Assembly: GCA_003209795.1 (NCBI GenBank)
Contig: QCPB01000010.1
Location: 1-41,792 of the forward strand
DNA length: 41,792 nucleotides
Reading direction: 5' to 3'
Origin: Prochlorococcus sp. AG-436-C05
Lineage (GTDB): Bacteria > Cyanobacteriota > Cyanobacteriia > PCC-6307 > Cyanobiaceae
Shown here: piece by piece, positions 13,869 to 21,449 of the stretch
Layout: every line of letters starts with the position of its first letter
Position numbering within the stretch: the first letter of the stretch is position 1
Position numbers and translations under genes: made by a program
Notes under the pieces: generated by a model
Database searches by the model: none
What the model was told of the DNA's origin: nothing
Seen by the model: the letters and a program-made list of their open reading frames with translations, nothing else

Positions 13869-15431
13869 ATGTCTATTTTTAAAAGACTTTTAGCAAATAA
13901 AGCAGGTTCAAGTAAGTCAATTATTAAAAATTCCGTAATCGCAGGAAGTATAATATTTTCTGGTTTTGGACAGGATGTTATGGCTAAAGAAAAGTCATAT
14001 GTAGCAGTAGAACCACTAGTTTGTGATTTAGTTAAATCAATTGCATTACCTTCTGATAAAGTTACATGCTTAGTGGATAGAAAGCAGGATGTTCATGACT
14101 TAAAAATCAATCCAAGACAAGCTCAATTACTGAATAAGGCTGATAAAGTTTTCACTCTTGGTAAAGAAATGACTCCAAGTATGAAAAATTGGGAAAGCAA
14201 AAAGCAAACTGTTGTTGTAGGTGTTAGTGCAATAGACGTAGATGATCATTCTGATCATGGAGGTCACGATGAACATTCAGCTAAGGTAGATGATCATTCT
14301 GATCATGGAGGTCACGATGATCATTCTGATCATGGTGGTCACGATGATCATTCTGATCATGGAGGTCACGATGATCACTCAGATCATGGTGGGAATGATG
14401 ATCACGCTGTAGGTGCTTTTGAATGGGCAGGTAAATTCAAGCTATCTAAGGGTTCCTACAAATGGTCATTTGCCAAGGTTGATGGAGAATATGCAGATCC
14501 TGCAATGAAGATGGTAATTCTTAAATCTAATGACATAGAGGGGTCTGAAGATTTAGCTAAAGAGCTATTAGGATCTAAAAACTCAATAAGCAGAAAAAAT
14601 AATCAGACTTTGACCCCAAGTAATAAAGCATTTGTTCTTAACTTTGATCAAAGGAAAGAAAGCACCGTTTTTAAGGTGAAAATCAAAGATGATGGTCAAT
14701 ATACATTTTTTACTGAACACATGCCTTTTGAGTTTGAGGCAAATGAACACTTTTTTAAAGACGTTTTAAATAGTGATGTCGAACCAATAGCACAAGTACC
14801 AGATGAAGGAGAGGGGCATCATCACCATCATGACCATGGAGGACTAGATCCTCATGTTTGGCATGATCCACATAACATCATAAAAATGGGGAATATTGTA
14901 AGCAAGAGTTTAAAGAAAGATTTATCAGTTTTTAATAGAGGAGACAGAAAACTAATTAATGAAAGATTCGAAAAAGCTGATTCGATACTAGAAGACTTAG
15001 ATTCTTGGATCGTTAGACAAGTAAGCTCTATTCCAGAGGAGAAAAGAGTAATTGTATCTAAACACAAAGCAATGAATTACTACGGTGAAGCATTTGGTTT
15101 TAAAACTATTAGTTTACTTGACTTTCTTGGAGACTCCTCAAGCTTAAGACCAGATAATATAAAGTCTGTACTTAAAGAACTTAAAGAAGACAATGTTTTA
15201 GCTCTTTTCCCAGAGCAAAAACCTCCTTCCAAATTATTAAGAAATCTAAGCAGACAAAGTTCTATTTCTATTTCTTCTGATCAAATATTTGTCGATGGAT
15301 TGATGATGGATGGGAATACGGTTTCAGTAGCTGTTCACAACACTTGTACAATTGTGGGTTCATTAGGTGGCAGTTGTGATAAAGAATCCGGCTCCTATCT
15401 TGAGTCTGAATGGTACAAACTTTCAGATTAA
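13869..15431 (+). CDS. znuA: zinc-binding protein ZnuA with extra domain
   Basis: This periplasmic zinc receptor has 520 residues, much longer than the usual 300 or so. Residues 1-39 are a signal peptide (ending VMAKE). Residues 44-120 are the first lobe, with DVHDLKINPRQ supplying a ligand-type histidine (His76). Residues 125-180 are a His/Asp repeat (DDHSDHGGH). Residues 183-300 are an additional domain. Residues 312-325 are a second histidine cluster. The second lobe follows, with GLDPHVWHDPHN, SKHKAMNYYGEAFGF and FPEQKPPSK, the usual ligand and hinge positions. The extra domain resembles one inside the adjacent GTPase. Zur probably represses the gene through the upstream palindrome. Confidence 0.9.
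   Translation: MSIFKRLLANKAGSSKSIIKNSVIAGSIIFSGFGQDVMAKEKSYVAVEPLVCDLVKSIALPSDKVTCLVDRKQDVHDLKINPRQAQLLNKADKVFTLGKEMTPSMKNWESKKQTVVVGVSAIDVDDHSDHGGHDEHSAKVDDHSDHGGHDDHSDHGGHDDHSDHGGHDDHSDHGGNDDHAVGAFEWAGKFKLSKGSYKWSFAKVDGEYADPAMKMVILKSNDIEGSEDLAKELLGSKNSISRKNNQTLTPSNKAFVLNFDQRKESTVFKVKIKDDGQYTFFTEHMPFEFEANEHFFKDVLNSDVEPIAQVPDEGEGHHHHHDHGGLDPHVWHDPHNIIKMGNIVSKSLKKDLSVFNRGDRKLINERFEKADSILEDLDSWIVRQVSSIPEEKRVIVSKHKAMNYYGEAFGFKTISLLDFLGDSSSLRPDNIKSVLKELKEDNVLALFPEQKPPSKLLRNLSRQSSISISSDQIFVDGLMMDGNTVSVAVHNTCTIVGSLGGSCDKESGSYLESEWYKLSD
14241..14408 (+). repeat. 27-nt tandem repeats coding DDHSDHGGH
   Basis: One unit at 14241-14267, a 21-base interruption, and four further units at 14289-14396 encode near-identical nonapeptides rich in His and Asp, followed by a partial unit. 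Near-perfect DNA identity between units indicates recent expansion. The run forms a flexible metal-gathering loop in ZnuA. Confidence 0.9.
14418..14768 (+). other. extra domain in ZnuA, related to one in the GTPase
   Basis: This segment encodes ZnuA residues 184-300. Key positions are FEWAG (184-188), GSY (195-197), DPAM (210-213) and FTEHMPFEF (281-289). The same landmarks occur in the same order in the COG0523 protein. Conserved His, Glu and Asp could bind metal. It is not part of the classical ZnuA fold. Confidence 0.65.
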
Positions 15432-15508
15432 TTTTTTCTAATAAAAACGATTTTCATTTCTTATTATTACTATTATTAAACTATTGTTTATTTAGTAAAA
15501 ATCTGTAA

Positions 15509-16864
15509 ATGAGCATCAAAGATAAAGTTCCCGTAACGATCCTAACTGGATTTCTTGGCTCTGGGAAAACGACTCTACTTAATAGAATATTAAGTGAAGA
15601 GCATGGTAAAAGAATAGCCGTAATTGAGAATGAATACGGTGAAGTTGGCATAGATCAAGGGCTCGTAATTAATGCCGATGAAGAAGTATTTGAAATGTCA
15701 AATGGATGCATTTGTTGTACTGTTCGCGGAGATTTGATAAGAGTCCTTGGCAACCTTATGAAAAGAAGAGATAAGTTTGACTATGTTTTAGTAGAAACTA
15801 CAGGATTAGCAGATCCCGGCCCTGTTGCTCAGACTTTTTTCATGGATGAAGAAATTAGTTCTGAATTTACCCTAGATGGAATCGTGACCTTAGTTGATGC
15901 TGCACATATTGAGCAACAACTAGGGAGGAGTGATGAAAGTTCAGAGCAAGTAGCATTTGCAGATGTTTTAGTACTTAATAAAACAGACTTAGTTTCTGAT
16001 GATGCACTAAATGCTCTTGAATCGAGGTTAAGAGAAATGAATAGAATGACTAGAATTATTAGAGCGGAGAATGCCAAGGTACCAATTGAAACAGTCTTAA
16101 ATCTTAGTGCATTTGATCTAGATCAGATTCTCAAGCGCAGGCCAACGTTCCTTGAACCCGAATATCCATTTGAATGGACAGGTGTTTACGACCTTGCTGC
16201 AGGTAAATATGAATTAATTCTAGAAGAAGGACCCGATCCTGAAATGTCATTAGTAGCTTTTACAAATCAAGGTTCAAACGAGGAAGAACTTAAAGATGGT
16301 GCTGAATCCTCTGTAAGACTTTATGCAGAAAAAGCTAAAAGTTTAGAACCTGGCAATAGTATTCCTTTTGGAGAACATATAAATCTTCAATTGGAAGATA
16401 AAGGAAATAAGTCTTTTATCCTGAACATAGAAAAGCCTACAAAAATAGGTTTGTTTACGCAACACACCGCTGAAGAATTCAATATGAAAGTAATTAAGAT
16501 TGATGAAAATAATTCAAAAGAGGTGCCTTTCAATGTTGAAAGGTTCTGGCAGGCAGAGCACGAGCATGATGATGAAGTAGGTTCAATTGCTATAGAGCGC
16601 TTTGGAGATGTTGACCCAGATAAACTAAACACTTGGATGGGCAGGCTTCTCTCAGAAAAAGGGGTGGATATATTCAGAACTAAAGGTTTCATAAGTTACA
16701 CAGGAAACCCAAGAAGAATCGTATTCCAAGGAGTACATATGTTATTTACCGCACAACCTGATAAAGAATGGGGTAACGAGCCACGGAGAAACCAACTTGT
16801 TTTTATTGGTAGAAATTTAGATGAGAAAGAGATGCAAAAAGGTTTTGATAAATGCCTGATATAG
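15509..16864 (+). CDS. COG0523 (CobW/ZNG1-type) GTPase, zinc metallochaperone
   Basis: This 451-residue G3E GTPase has a P-loop GFLGSGKT (14-21), ENEYGEVGID, the metal site CICC (67-70), the switch segment ETTGLADPGP, and NKTD (157-160) for guanine binding. The usual linker is replaced by a domain at about 220-331 that resembles the extra domain in ZnuA. A histidine-rich stretch (HEHDDE, 351-356) leads into the CobW C-terminal domain (from about 358). Linked to znuA and zur, it most likely moves zinc to client proteins when zinc is scarce; a cobalamin role is less likely. The next gene overlaps its end by 13 bases. Confidence 0.88.
   Translation: MSIKDKVPVTILTGFLGSGKTTLLNRILSEEHGKRIAVIENEYGEVGIDQGLVINADEEVFEMSNGCICCTVRGDLIRVLGNLMKRRDKFDYVLVETTGLADPGPVAQTFFMDEEISSEFTLDGIVTLVDAAHIEQQLGRSDESSEQVAFADVLVLNKTDLVSDDALNALESRLREMNRMTRIIRAENAKVPIETVLNLSAFDLDQILKRRPTFLEPEYPFEWTGVYDLAAGKYELILEEGPDPEMSLVAFTNQGSNEEELKDGAESSVRLYAEKAKSLEPGNSIPFGEHINLQLEDKGNKSFILNIEKPTKIGLFTQHTAEEFNMKVIKIDENNSKEVPFNVERFWQAEHEHDDEVGSIAIERFGDVDPDKLNTWMGRLLSEKGVDIFRTKGFISYTGNPRRIVFQGVHMLFTAQPDKEWGNEPRRNQLVFIGRNLDEKEMQKGFDKCLI
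16169..16501 (+). other. extra domain in the COG0523 GTPase, related to ZnuA's
   Basis: This segment encodes residues 221-331 with FEWTG (221-225), GKY (232-234), DPEM (243-246) and FTQHTAEEF (316-324). Compared with ZnuA, the distances are 22 versus 26 residues and 73 versus 71 residues between landmarks. It lies between the GTPase and CobW C-terminal domains. Confidence 0.65.
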
Positions 16865-17910
16865 AACAATTTAGCCCAAGAGGTATGTTCCATGAGGGAT
16901 GGACAGCAGAAGTTAATGATTACGCCATAGTTTGTGGTTGGGCCCTTAAAGGAAAGCAATTTATTGTCGGTGACGTAGCAGGAGGTCTTTTCGCATTTGA
17001 AGGGGAAACTGGAAAAGTTATTTGGGAAAAAGAAAATATACATTCTGGGGGTTTACTAGCAATGTCAATTCATCCAGAAGGACAAATTTTTGCAACTTCG
17101 GGTCAAGATGGAAATGTTCAAATTTGTAATTGCCAAGAAGGTAAAGTAATTAAAACAATAGATCTTGGCAAAAGGTGGGTAGAACACCTCAAGTGGTCTA
17201 ATGACGGTTTATTTCTAGCAATAGCGTCCTCAAAAAAAGTATATGTTTTTAATGAAATTGGTGAAGAAAAATGGATTTCAGAAGACCACCCAAGCACAGT
17301 AAGTGCAATTACATGGTCAAACAAAAACGAATTAGCAACTGCCTGCTACGGTAGAGTGACATTCTTTGACATAGTTAACAATAAAACAAATCAAAAACTC
17401 GAGTGGCAAGGATCATTAGTATCAATGGAATTAAGTCCTGATGGAGATATAGTCGCCTGCGGGAGTCAAGACAATTCAGTTCATTTTTGGAGGAGATCAA
17501 CTGGAATGGATGCGGAAATGACAGGATATCCAGGAAAACCGAGTCACCTTTCATTTGATAAAAGCGGAAAATTATTAGCGACTAGTGGCAGTGAAAAAAT
17601 TACAGTATGGAGCTTTATAGGGAATGGTCCAGAGGGGACTATGCCAGGAGAACTATTTCACCATACAGAACAGATTTCGAGTCTAGCCTTTTCCAATAAA
17701 GGTATGCTTGTAGCTTCTGGCTCCAGAGATGGCTCTGTGGTTGCTAGTTTTCTAAGAAAAGACGGCCATGGAGATCCTGTTGGTGCTGCATTCGCAGGAG
17801 ATTTAGTAGGCGCAATATCGTGGAGACCTGATGATTGCGCGCTTGCAGCAGTTAACGCAAAAGGTGTTGTTAATGTATGGAAATTTCAAGTTCGTACTAA
17901 TCTTTTATAA
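16852..17910 (+). CDS. WD40-repeat beta-propeller protein
   Basis: This 352-residue protein is built of about seven WD40-like blades of 40-45 residues. Clear units include AMSIHPEGQIFATSGQDGNV, LKWSNDGLFLAIASS, MELSPDGDIVACGSQDNSV, LSFDKSGKLLATSGS and LAFSNKGMLVASGSRDGSV. There is no signal peptide, so it is cytoplasmic. Its start overlaps the GTPase gene by 13 bases in another frame, which indicates translational coupling and a joint function. As a propeller it is likely a binding platform for the GTPase or its zinc clients; that is inference from context. Confidence 0.85.
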   Translation: MPDIEQFSPRGMFHEGWTAEVNDYAIVCGWALKGKQFIVGDVAGGLFAFEGETGKVIWEKENIHSGGLLAMSIHPEGQIFATSGQDGNVQICNCQEGKVIKTIDLGKRWVEHLKWSNDGLFLAIASSKKVYVFNEIGEEKWISEDHPSTVSAITWSNKNELATACYGRVTFFDIVNNKTNQKLEWQGSLVSMELSPDGDIVACGSQDNSVHFWRRSTGMDAEMTGYPGKPSHLSFDKSGKLLATSGSEKITVWSFIGNGPEGTMPGELFHHTEQISSLAFSNKGMLVASGSRDGSVVASFLRKDGHGDPVGAAFAGDLVGAISWRPDDCALAAVNAKGVVNVWKFQVRTNLL

Positions 17911-17943
17911 AGGGGTTTAAATAGAAAAATACAAATAAAAAAA

Positions 17944-18099
17944 TTACCAATAGTTAGCTTTTAAATGTCTTTCCATACAAATGACCTCGCAGTCATTATC
18001 TATACCTTTTGGATGGACATCACAATATGAAAGGCATTGAAAGTATTCATCTATCGGATTAGATCTCTCATCATTAACATCAAATTTGGAATTTTTCAT
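17944..18099 (-). CDS. 51-residue twin CX3C protein
   Basis: ATG at 18099 opens MKNSKFDVNDERSNPIDEYF, followed by CLSYC and, 13 residues later, CEVIC in a helix, and then MERHLKANYW. Two CX3C motifs on facing helices is the CHCH-like arrangement that forms two disulfides or binds a metal. There is no signal peptide. It converges on the zinc operon, with 33 bases between stop codons. Base composition is coding-like and less AT-rich than the spacer beyond it. Confidence 0.65.
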   Translation of the reverse strand: MKNSKFDVNDERSNPIDEYFQCLSYCDVHPKGIDNDCEVICMERHLKANYW

Positions 18100-18628
18100 A
18101 AAAAAGATTTCCTCAATTACTTAAAAGTAAGATAGGCGAATTAATTATCAAAAGAAATAAGCAAAATTTACTAAAAATCTTAAAAGATTTTAATTTTCTA
18201 ATTTGTTATTTCAGACTAAATTTATGATTAGAATTTATCGATAATAAAAAAAAACAAATTACTACTACTTTCGGACATTTATAAAAAAAAAGCAATGCGT
18301 ATAAAAACGGATTGTCATTAGATAAATTTTTTCTTACTTTTAAATTGTTGAGTTTTAGGAGGTCTTTCAAAATGATCGATAGCCTGCCAGAAATTTCGGA
18401 ATAAATCGAACTAATTTAATTAACTGCTCCAATTATTTTTTATTAATGTCTAAGCTTCCTTCTTCCGCATCGTTTAGGTGCCCTATAAGAAACAAGCTTA
18501 ATTCTAGAGTTTTTGCCCCAGTTAAAAACAATTAGTTAATTTGGTTAGCATAAGCTTAATAGAAGTTATTAACAAGGATCAATGATATAGGTGCGTTATT
18601 AACTTCAGAAAAATAAAAGTAATAGTTA
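18100..18628. other. gene-poor segment with possible RNA or decayed gene
   Basis: Between 18100 and 18628 no normal gene is seen, but 18340-18520 is less AT-rich than usual spacers. A plus-strand AGGAGG (18357-18362) precedes a ten-codon frame (18372-18404). On the minus strand two short coding-like stretches lie in different frames: 18318-18410, including FWQAIDHFERPPKTQQF, and 18433-18531, including LIGHLNDAEEGSLDI. A strong plus-strand terminator follows. A small RNA or a frameshifted remnant gene would both explain this. Confidence 0.4.
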
Positions 18629-18657
18629 AAAGAGAGCTTTAATAAGCTCTCTTTTTA
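18629..18657 (+). terminator. rho-independent terminator
   Basis: AAAGAGAGCTT pairs perfectly with AAGCTCTCTTT around a TAAT loop, followed by T-rich sequence on the plus strand. No annotated plus-strand gene ends just before it, which suggests an unannotated plus-strand transcript upstream. Confidence 0.75.
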
Positions 18658-18719
18658 TTTAAAATAAGATTACAATCTTATAGATTTATAGATAATAATT
18701 TAAGTAATAAAATTTAAAA

Positions 18720-19022
18720 ATGATGGTTAAATATTATTGCCCCTATTGCAATCCTAAGTATCAATTTGAAAAACAAACTGAAAAAGGTACTTTAATATGT
18801 GGCTTATGCGGAGAGGATCTTGTAAAAAAACCATTTATTAGATTAAACCAAATAATTGCTTTTATTTCAGTTGGATCTTTACTTTTACCTTTAATTTATA
18901 CTTTTATTTTTTTAATCAAAAATCAAATCAATCTTCCTAAGAAAAATTACCAGGCAAATATTAACTTTATGATAAACATAGAGGATCAACTACAAAAAAA
19001 ATTAAAAATATTTTTTTCGTAG
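18720..19022 (+). CDS. zinc-ribbon membrane protein, unknown
   Basis: This 100-residue protein has a rubredoxin-like zinc ribbon at its N-terminus (YYCPYCNPKY, then ICGLCGEDL) with two CxxC knuckles 16 residues apart. One hydrophobic helix follows at about residues 44-66 and a polar C-terminal tail after it. The ribbon should be cytoplasmic. Two adjacent ATG codons (18720 and 18723) are equally possible starts. Its stop is two bases from the end of the convergent next gene. Function is unknown. Confidence 0.6.
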   Translation: MMVKYYCPYCNPKYQFEKQTEKGTLICGLCGEDLVKKPFIRLNQIIAFISVGSLLLPLIYTFIFLIKNQINLPKKNYQANINFMINIEDQLQKKLKIFFS

Positions 19023-19024
19023 GA

Positions 19025-19258
19025 TCAGCCTCTACAAAGTGATTTATTTAGACATGAATTATTACTATCAATTACCTCTTGATCATAAACATTATTTAGA
19101 TTTTTTTCGTTAATAAACCCTTTCACATTTGAGTCGCAATGATCTTCACAACCCCCATTAATAAAATTATGCGGATATAAATGGGGAATATATGTTAAAT
19201 ATAAAAGAAAGATTAATTTAAATATTGGATACGTATTAGTTTTTATTTTTAATATCAT
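19025..19258 (-). CDS. small secreted or anchored cysteine-containing protein
   Basis: The preferred start is ATG at 19258, giving 77 residues with a basic and hydrophobic N-terminus (MILKIKTNTYPIFKLIFLLYL) like a signal or anchor. The rest has four cysteines (GGCEDHCDS and SCLNKSLCRG) that could form two disulfides outside the cytoplasm. An upstream ATG at 19321 would run through the neighbouring gene and bury the hydrophobic segment. No family is recognised. Confidence 0.5.
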   Translation of the reverse strand: MILKIKTNTYPIFKLIFLLYLTYIPHLYPHNFINGGCEDHCDSNVKGFINEKNLNNVYDQEVIDSNNSCLNKSLCRG

Positions 19259-19290
19259 TTTTTCCACAATTTGTAAGTCAATAATATCAG

Positions 19291-19527
19291 TTAATTCCAA
19301 GGAGTGTTTATAAGTCCCCAAATATCAAAGAAGAAAAATAAAACTGAAATAACTACAAGATCCCAAGCTCTTTCCTTAAAAGCCCAAGGGGCAATAAAAA
19401 CTTCTCCTATTCCATGAAGTGCAGCTCCAATAGGTATATGATCTAGGACAAGCAAACTATGAGAGATAATAAAAAGAAAACTTGCTAAATATCTAAAAAA
19501 AACAAATTGCCAATTACCAGAAAGCAT
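19291..19527 (-). CDS. small membrane protein, unknown
   Basis: This 78-residue protein is mostly hydrophobic with about two or three passes (FVFFRYLASFLFIISHSLLVL, and DLVVISVLFFFFDIWGLI). Two histidines near the middle (LDHIPIGAALHGIGE) stand out. It ends WGLINTPWN. It looks like a conserved picocyanobacterial membrane protein, but I do not recognise a family. The gene for the cysteine-rich protein follows 32 bases later on the same strand. Confidence 0.6.
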   Translation of the reverse strand: MLSGNWQFVFFRYLASFLFIISHSLLVLDHIPIGAALHGIGEVFIAPWAFKERAWDLVVISVLFFFFDIWGLINTPWN

Positions 19528-19726
19528 ATTTTTTAGATTTTTAAGAAATATACTTCAATCAATACAATAATGAAATAGGTCAATTTAATAGATATCACTT
19601 TTGGTAGTAATAAATACTAATAAAGATTTAAACCTATAAAAAACTTTTAAATTAAAAATAAATTAAAGATTTTGTTCTTTTTTAGTTTCAACTGATACGT
19701 TCTTTAATGTTTTTATCTGTTTTCAT

Positions 19727-20269
19727 TTGTTTAATGTTATAAGGAAATTGAATTCAAGTTTAGAAATCCAAATTATCAAATCAAAGAAATCAGATTTTTT
19801 TGAATTGATAAGTTATGAAAAGTTTCGAGATACAAAAGACGTTAGATTTTTTGATATAAGCATAAATAAATCTAATTATAGAGATTTAGTTATTCATAAT
19901 GGTCCTGCAATTAGCCCGCCTAATGATGAAGCATTAGGTAGTTGGCAATTTTATATACATGATAAACAAGAAGATAATCTATTAGCTATTTCTGGTGGAA
20001 GAACATTCTTTCTGGTTAATTTTGGTTGGAAGTATCCTTTTTATAAAATTAGATTAGAGGCCTGTGGATATATATTAAGAATCCCAAGAGGGACTTTCCA
20101 TAGATCAGTTTCTGATAAAAAGGGTTCTATAGTGTTAAATCAAGCCATAAGAGACAAAGGAGGTACAGTAGAATCCGAATTTAAAGTAATTAATAGTAAA
20201 GATAATAAGAGGCTACTTGATTGTATAAACAATCTAAAGCCAAAATTTAAAATATATAGTGTTAAATAA
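19727..20269 (+). CDS. cupin-like protein
   Basis: The frame begins at TTG 19727 and gives 180 residues with no internal methionine to use instead. The middle looks like a single cupin barrel: GSWQFYIHDKQEDNLLAISG, ACGYILRIPRGTFHRSVSDK. The RGTFHR segment corresponds to the second cupin metal-binding motif with its histidine. The first motif is less clear. Cupins include dioxygenases, isomerases and sugar-binding proteins, so no reaction is proposed. It is soluble and apparently monocistronic. Confidence 0.6.
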   Translation: MFNVIRKLNSSLEIQIIKSKKSDFFELISYEKFRDTKDVRFFDISINKSNYRDLVIHNGPAISPPNDEALGSWQFYIHDKQEDNLLAISGGRTFFLVNFGWKYPFYKIRLEACGYILRIPRGTFHRSVSDKKGSIVLNQAIRDKGGTVESEFKVINSKDNKRLLDCINNLKPKFKIYSVK

Positions 20270-20351
20270 TTTTAAAAACAACGTACAAATTTATATATCA
20301 ATATAAATAGTTATTTAATTGTTATAAAATAGTTTTATTGCAATTTTTAAT

Positions 20352-20870
20352 ATGAAATTTTTAAGTTTTATAAAATATTTCTTATGTTTAACATTCTCTT
20401 TATTAATTTTATCCTCACCAGTTCTTGCCGGAGCAAATGTAGCTGTAAAGGGTGAAGGAGACGAAGTACCAAGTTATGTAAGATCTGATATAACAGGATT
20501 TGATTTTCATGGAGAAGATTTACATTTATCATCTATAGCAGGAGCTGTTGCTAGGGATGCAGACTTTAGTGACGTTGATTTACACGGAACTACATTAACT
20601 TTATCAGATCTAAAAGGATCTAATTTAAATGGAGTAGATCTTACAGATACCCTCTCTGATCGAGTAAATTTCCAAAAAACCGACTTAAGAAATGCTGTTT
20701 TAGTTAATATGATTGCATCAGGAAGTAGTTTTGCTGGTGCTCAAATAGACGGAGCAGATTTTAGTTTTGCAATTCTTGACAGTGAGGATCAAAGAAAACT
20801 TTGTGATATCGCCGAAGGTATAAACCCAACCACAGGAGTTTCAACAAGAGAAAGTCTTGAGTGTGATTAG
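20352..20870 (+). CDS. secreted pentapeptide-repeat protein
   Basis: This 172-residue protein has a signal peptide (hydrophobic run ending SSPVLAGA, residues 1-27). The mature part has A(D/N)LxX-type pentapeptide units ([76 protein letters not shown]). These form a right-handed beta helix. It ends with a cysteine pair (KLCDIAEG and ESLEC). Such lumenal or periplasmic pentapeptide proteins are common in cyanobacteria. The partner is unknown. Confidence 0.85.
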   Translation: MKFLSFIKYFLCLTFSLLILSSPVLAGANVAVKGEGDEVPSYVRSDITGFDFHGEDLHLSSIAGAVARDADFSDVDLHGTTLTLSDLKGSNLNGVDLTDTLSDRVNFQKTDLRNAVLVNMIASGSSFAGAQIDGADFSFAILDSEDQRKLCDIAEGINPTTGVSTRESLECD

Positions 20871-20881
20871 TGAAGTTAAAA

Positions 20882-21235
20882 TCATAAATACTGCCTATTA
20901 CCATCAATATATTTATAAATTCTTTGATCATCATCCATATATATCAATTCATCATTTAACATTGATTTTTTAAATTTTGAGAGTCTTGCTCTGTGAATAT
21001 TAGACTTTCTTTTTATGACTTCTTCATTATCATAAGATTCAATACTTATATTTATATTTGGGTTTGAAGTGGTTTTTTCATCTTCTCTCAAAAAGATTTT
21101 TTCAATATTTGATTCCTTACTAAGAAGTTTTGTTTTAAATTTAAAAAGATTATTTTTCTTTAATTTTTTAGAATTTATATTTTTATAAATCATTATGAAT
21201 ATTACTAAAACTAAAAATATTAAAAATATATTCAT
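20882..21235 (-). CDS. single-pass membrane protein with basic tail
   Basis: This 117-residue protein has one N-terminal helix (IFLIFLVLVIFIMIY), a lysine-rich segment and a charged C-terminal region with a run of acidic residues and an arginine/lysine patch (KRKSNIHRARLSKFKKS). The end, DDDQRIYKYIDGNRQYL, looks like a short folded module. No family is recognised. It lies just behind another small membrane gene (two-base gap), so the pair is probably co-transcribed. Confidence 0.5.
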   Translation of the reverse strand: MNIFLIFLVLVIFIMIYKNINSKKLKKNNLFKFKTKLLSKESNIEKIFLREDEKTTSNPNINISIESYDNEEVIKRKSNIHRARLSKFKKSMLNDELIYMDDDQRIYKYIDGNRQYL

Positions 21236-21237
21236 TT

Positions 21238-21435
21238 CTATTTGATTTTAATTTTTATATCTACACCTAGGTTACTTTTTGTGGTTAAAATTTCTTTTTT
21301 ATATATCCCATAAGAAAATATTTTAGATAAAGTTTTTAGTGATTTAAAAAATAGAAAAACAATAAATAAAAAGAAAACTATCAATTTATCAACAACATTG
21401 TTTTTATTTTTATTTTTATTTTTTAAACTACTCAT
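21238..21435 (-). CDS. small membrane protein, unknown
   Basis: This 65-residue protein has an Asn/Lys repeat at the start (SLKNKNKNKNNVV), one hydrophobic helix (LIVFFLFIVFLFF) and a basic C-terminus. It is upstream of the preceding single-pass protein and downstream of the PfkB kinase gene, all on the minus strand. The low-complexity start may be slippage-prone. Confidence 0.45.
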   Translation of the reverse strand: MSSLKNKNKNKNNVVDKLIVFFLFIVFLFFKSLKTLSKIFSYGIYKKEILTTKSNLGVDIKIKIK

Positions 21436-21449
21436 AAAATTTAAATAAA

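Noticed and set aside
14241-14408. Regular repeats considered as a CRISPR array
   Set aside because: The units are contiguous, in frame and coding within znuA, with no spacers or cas genes.
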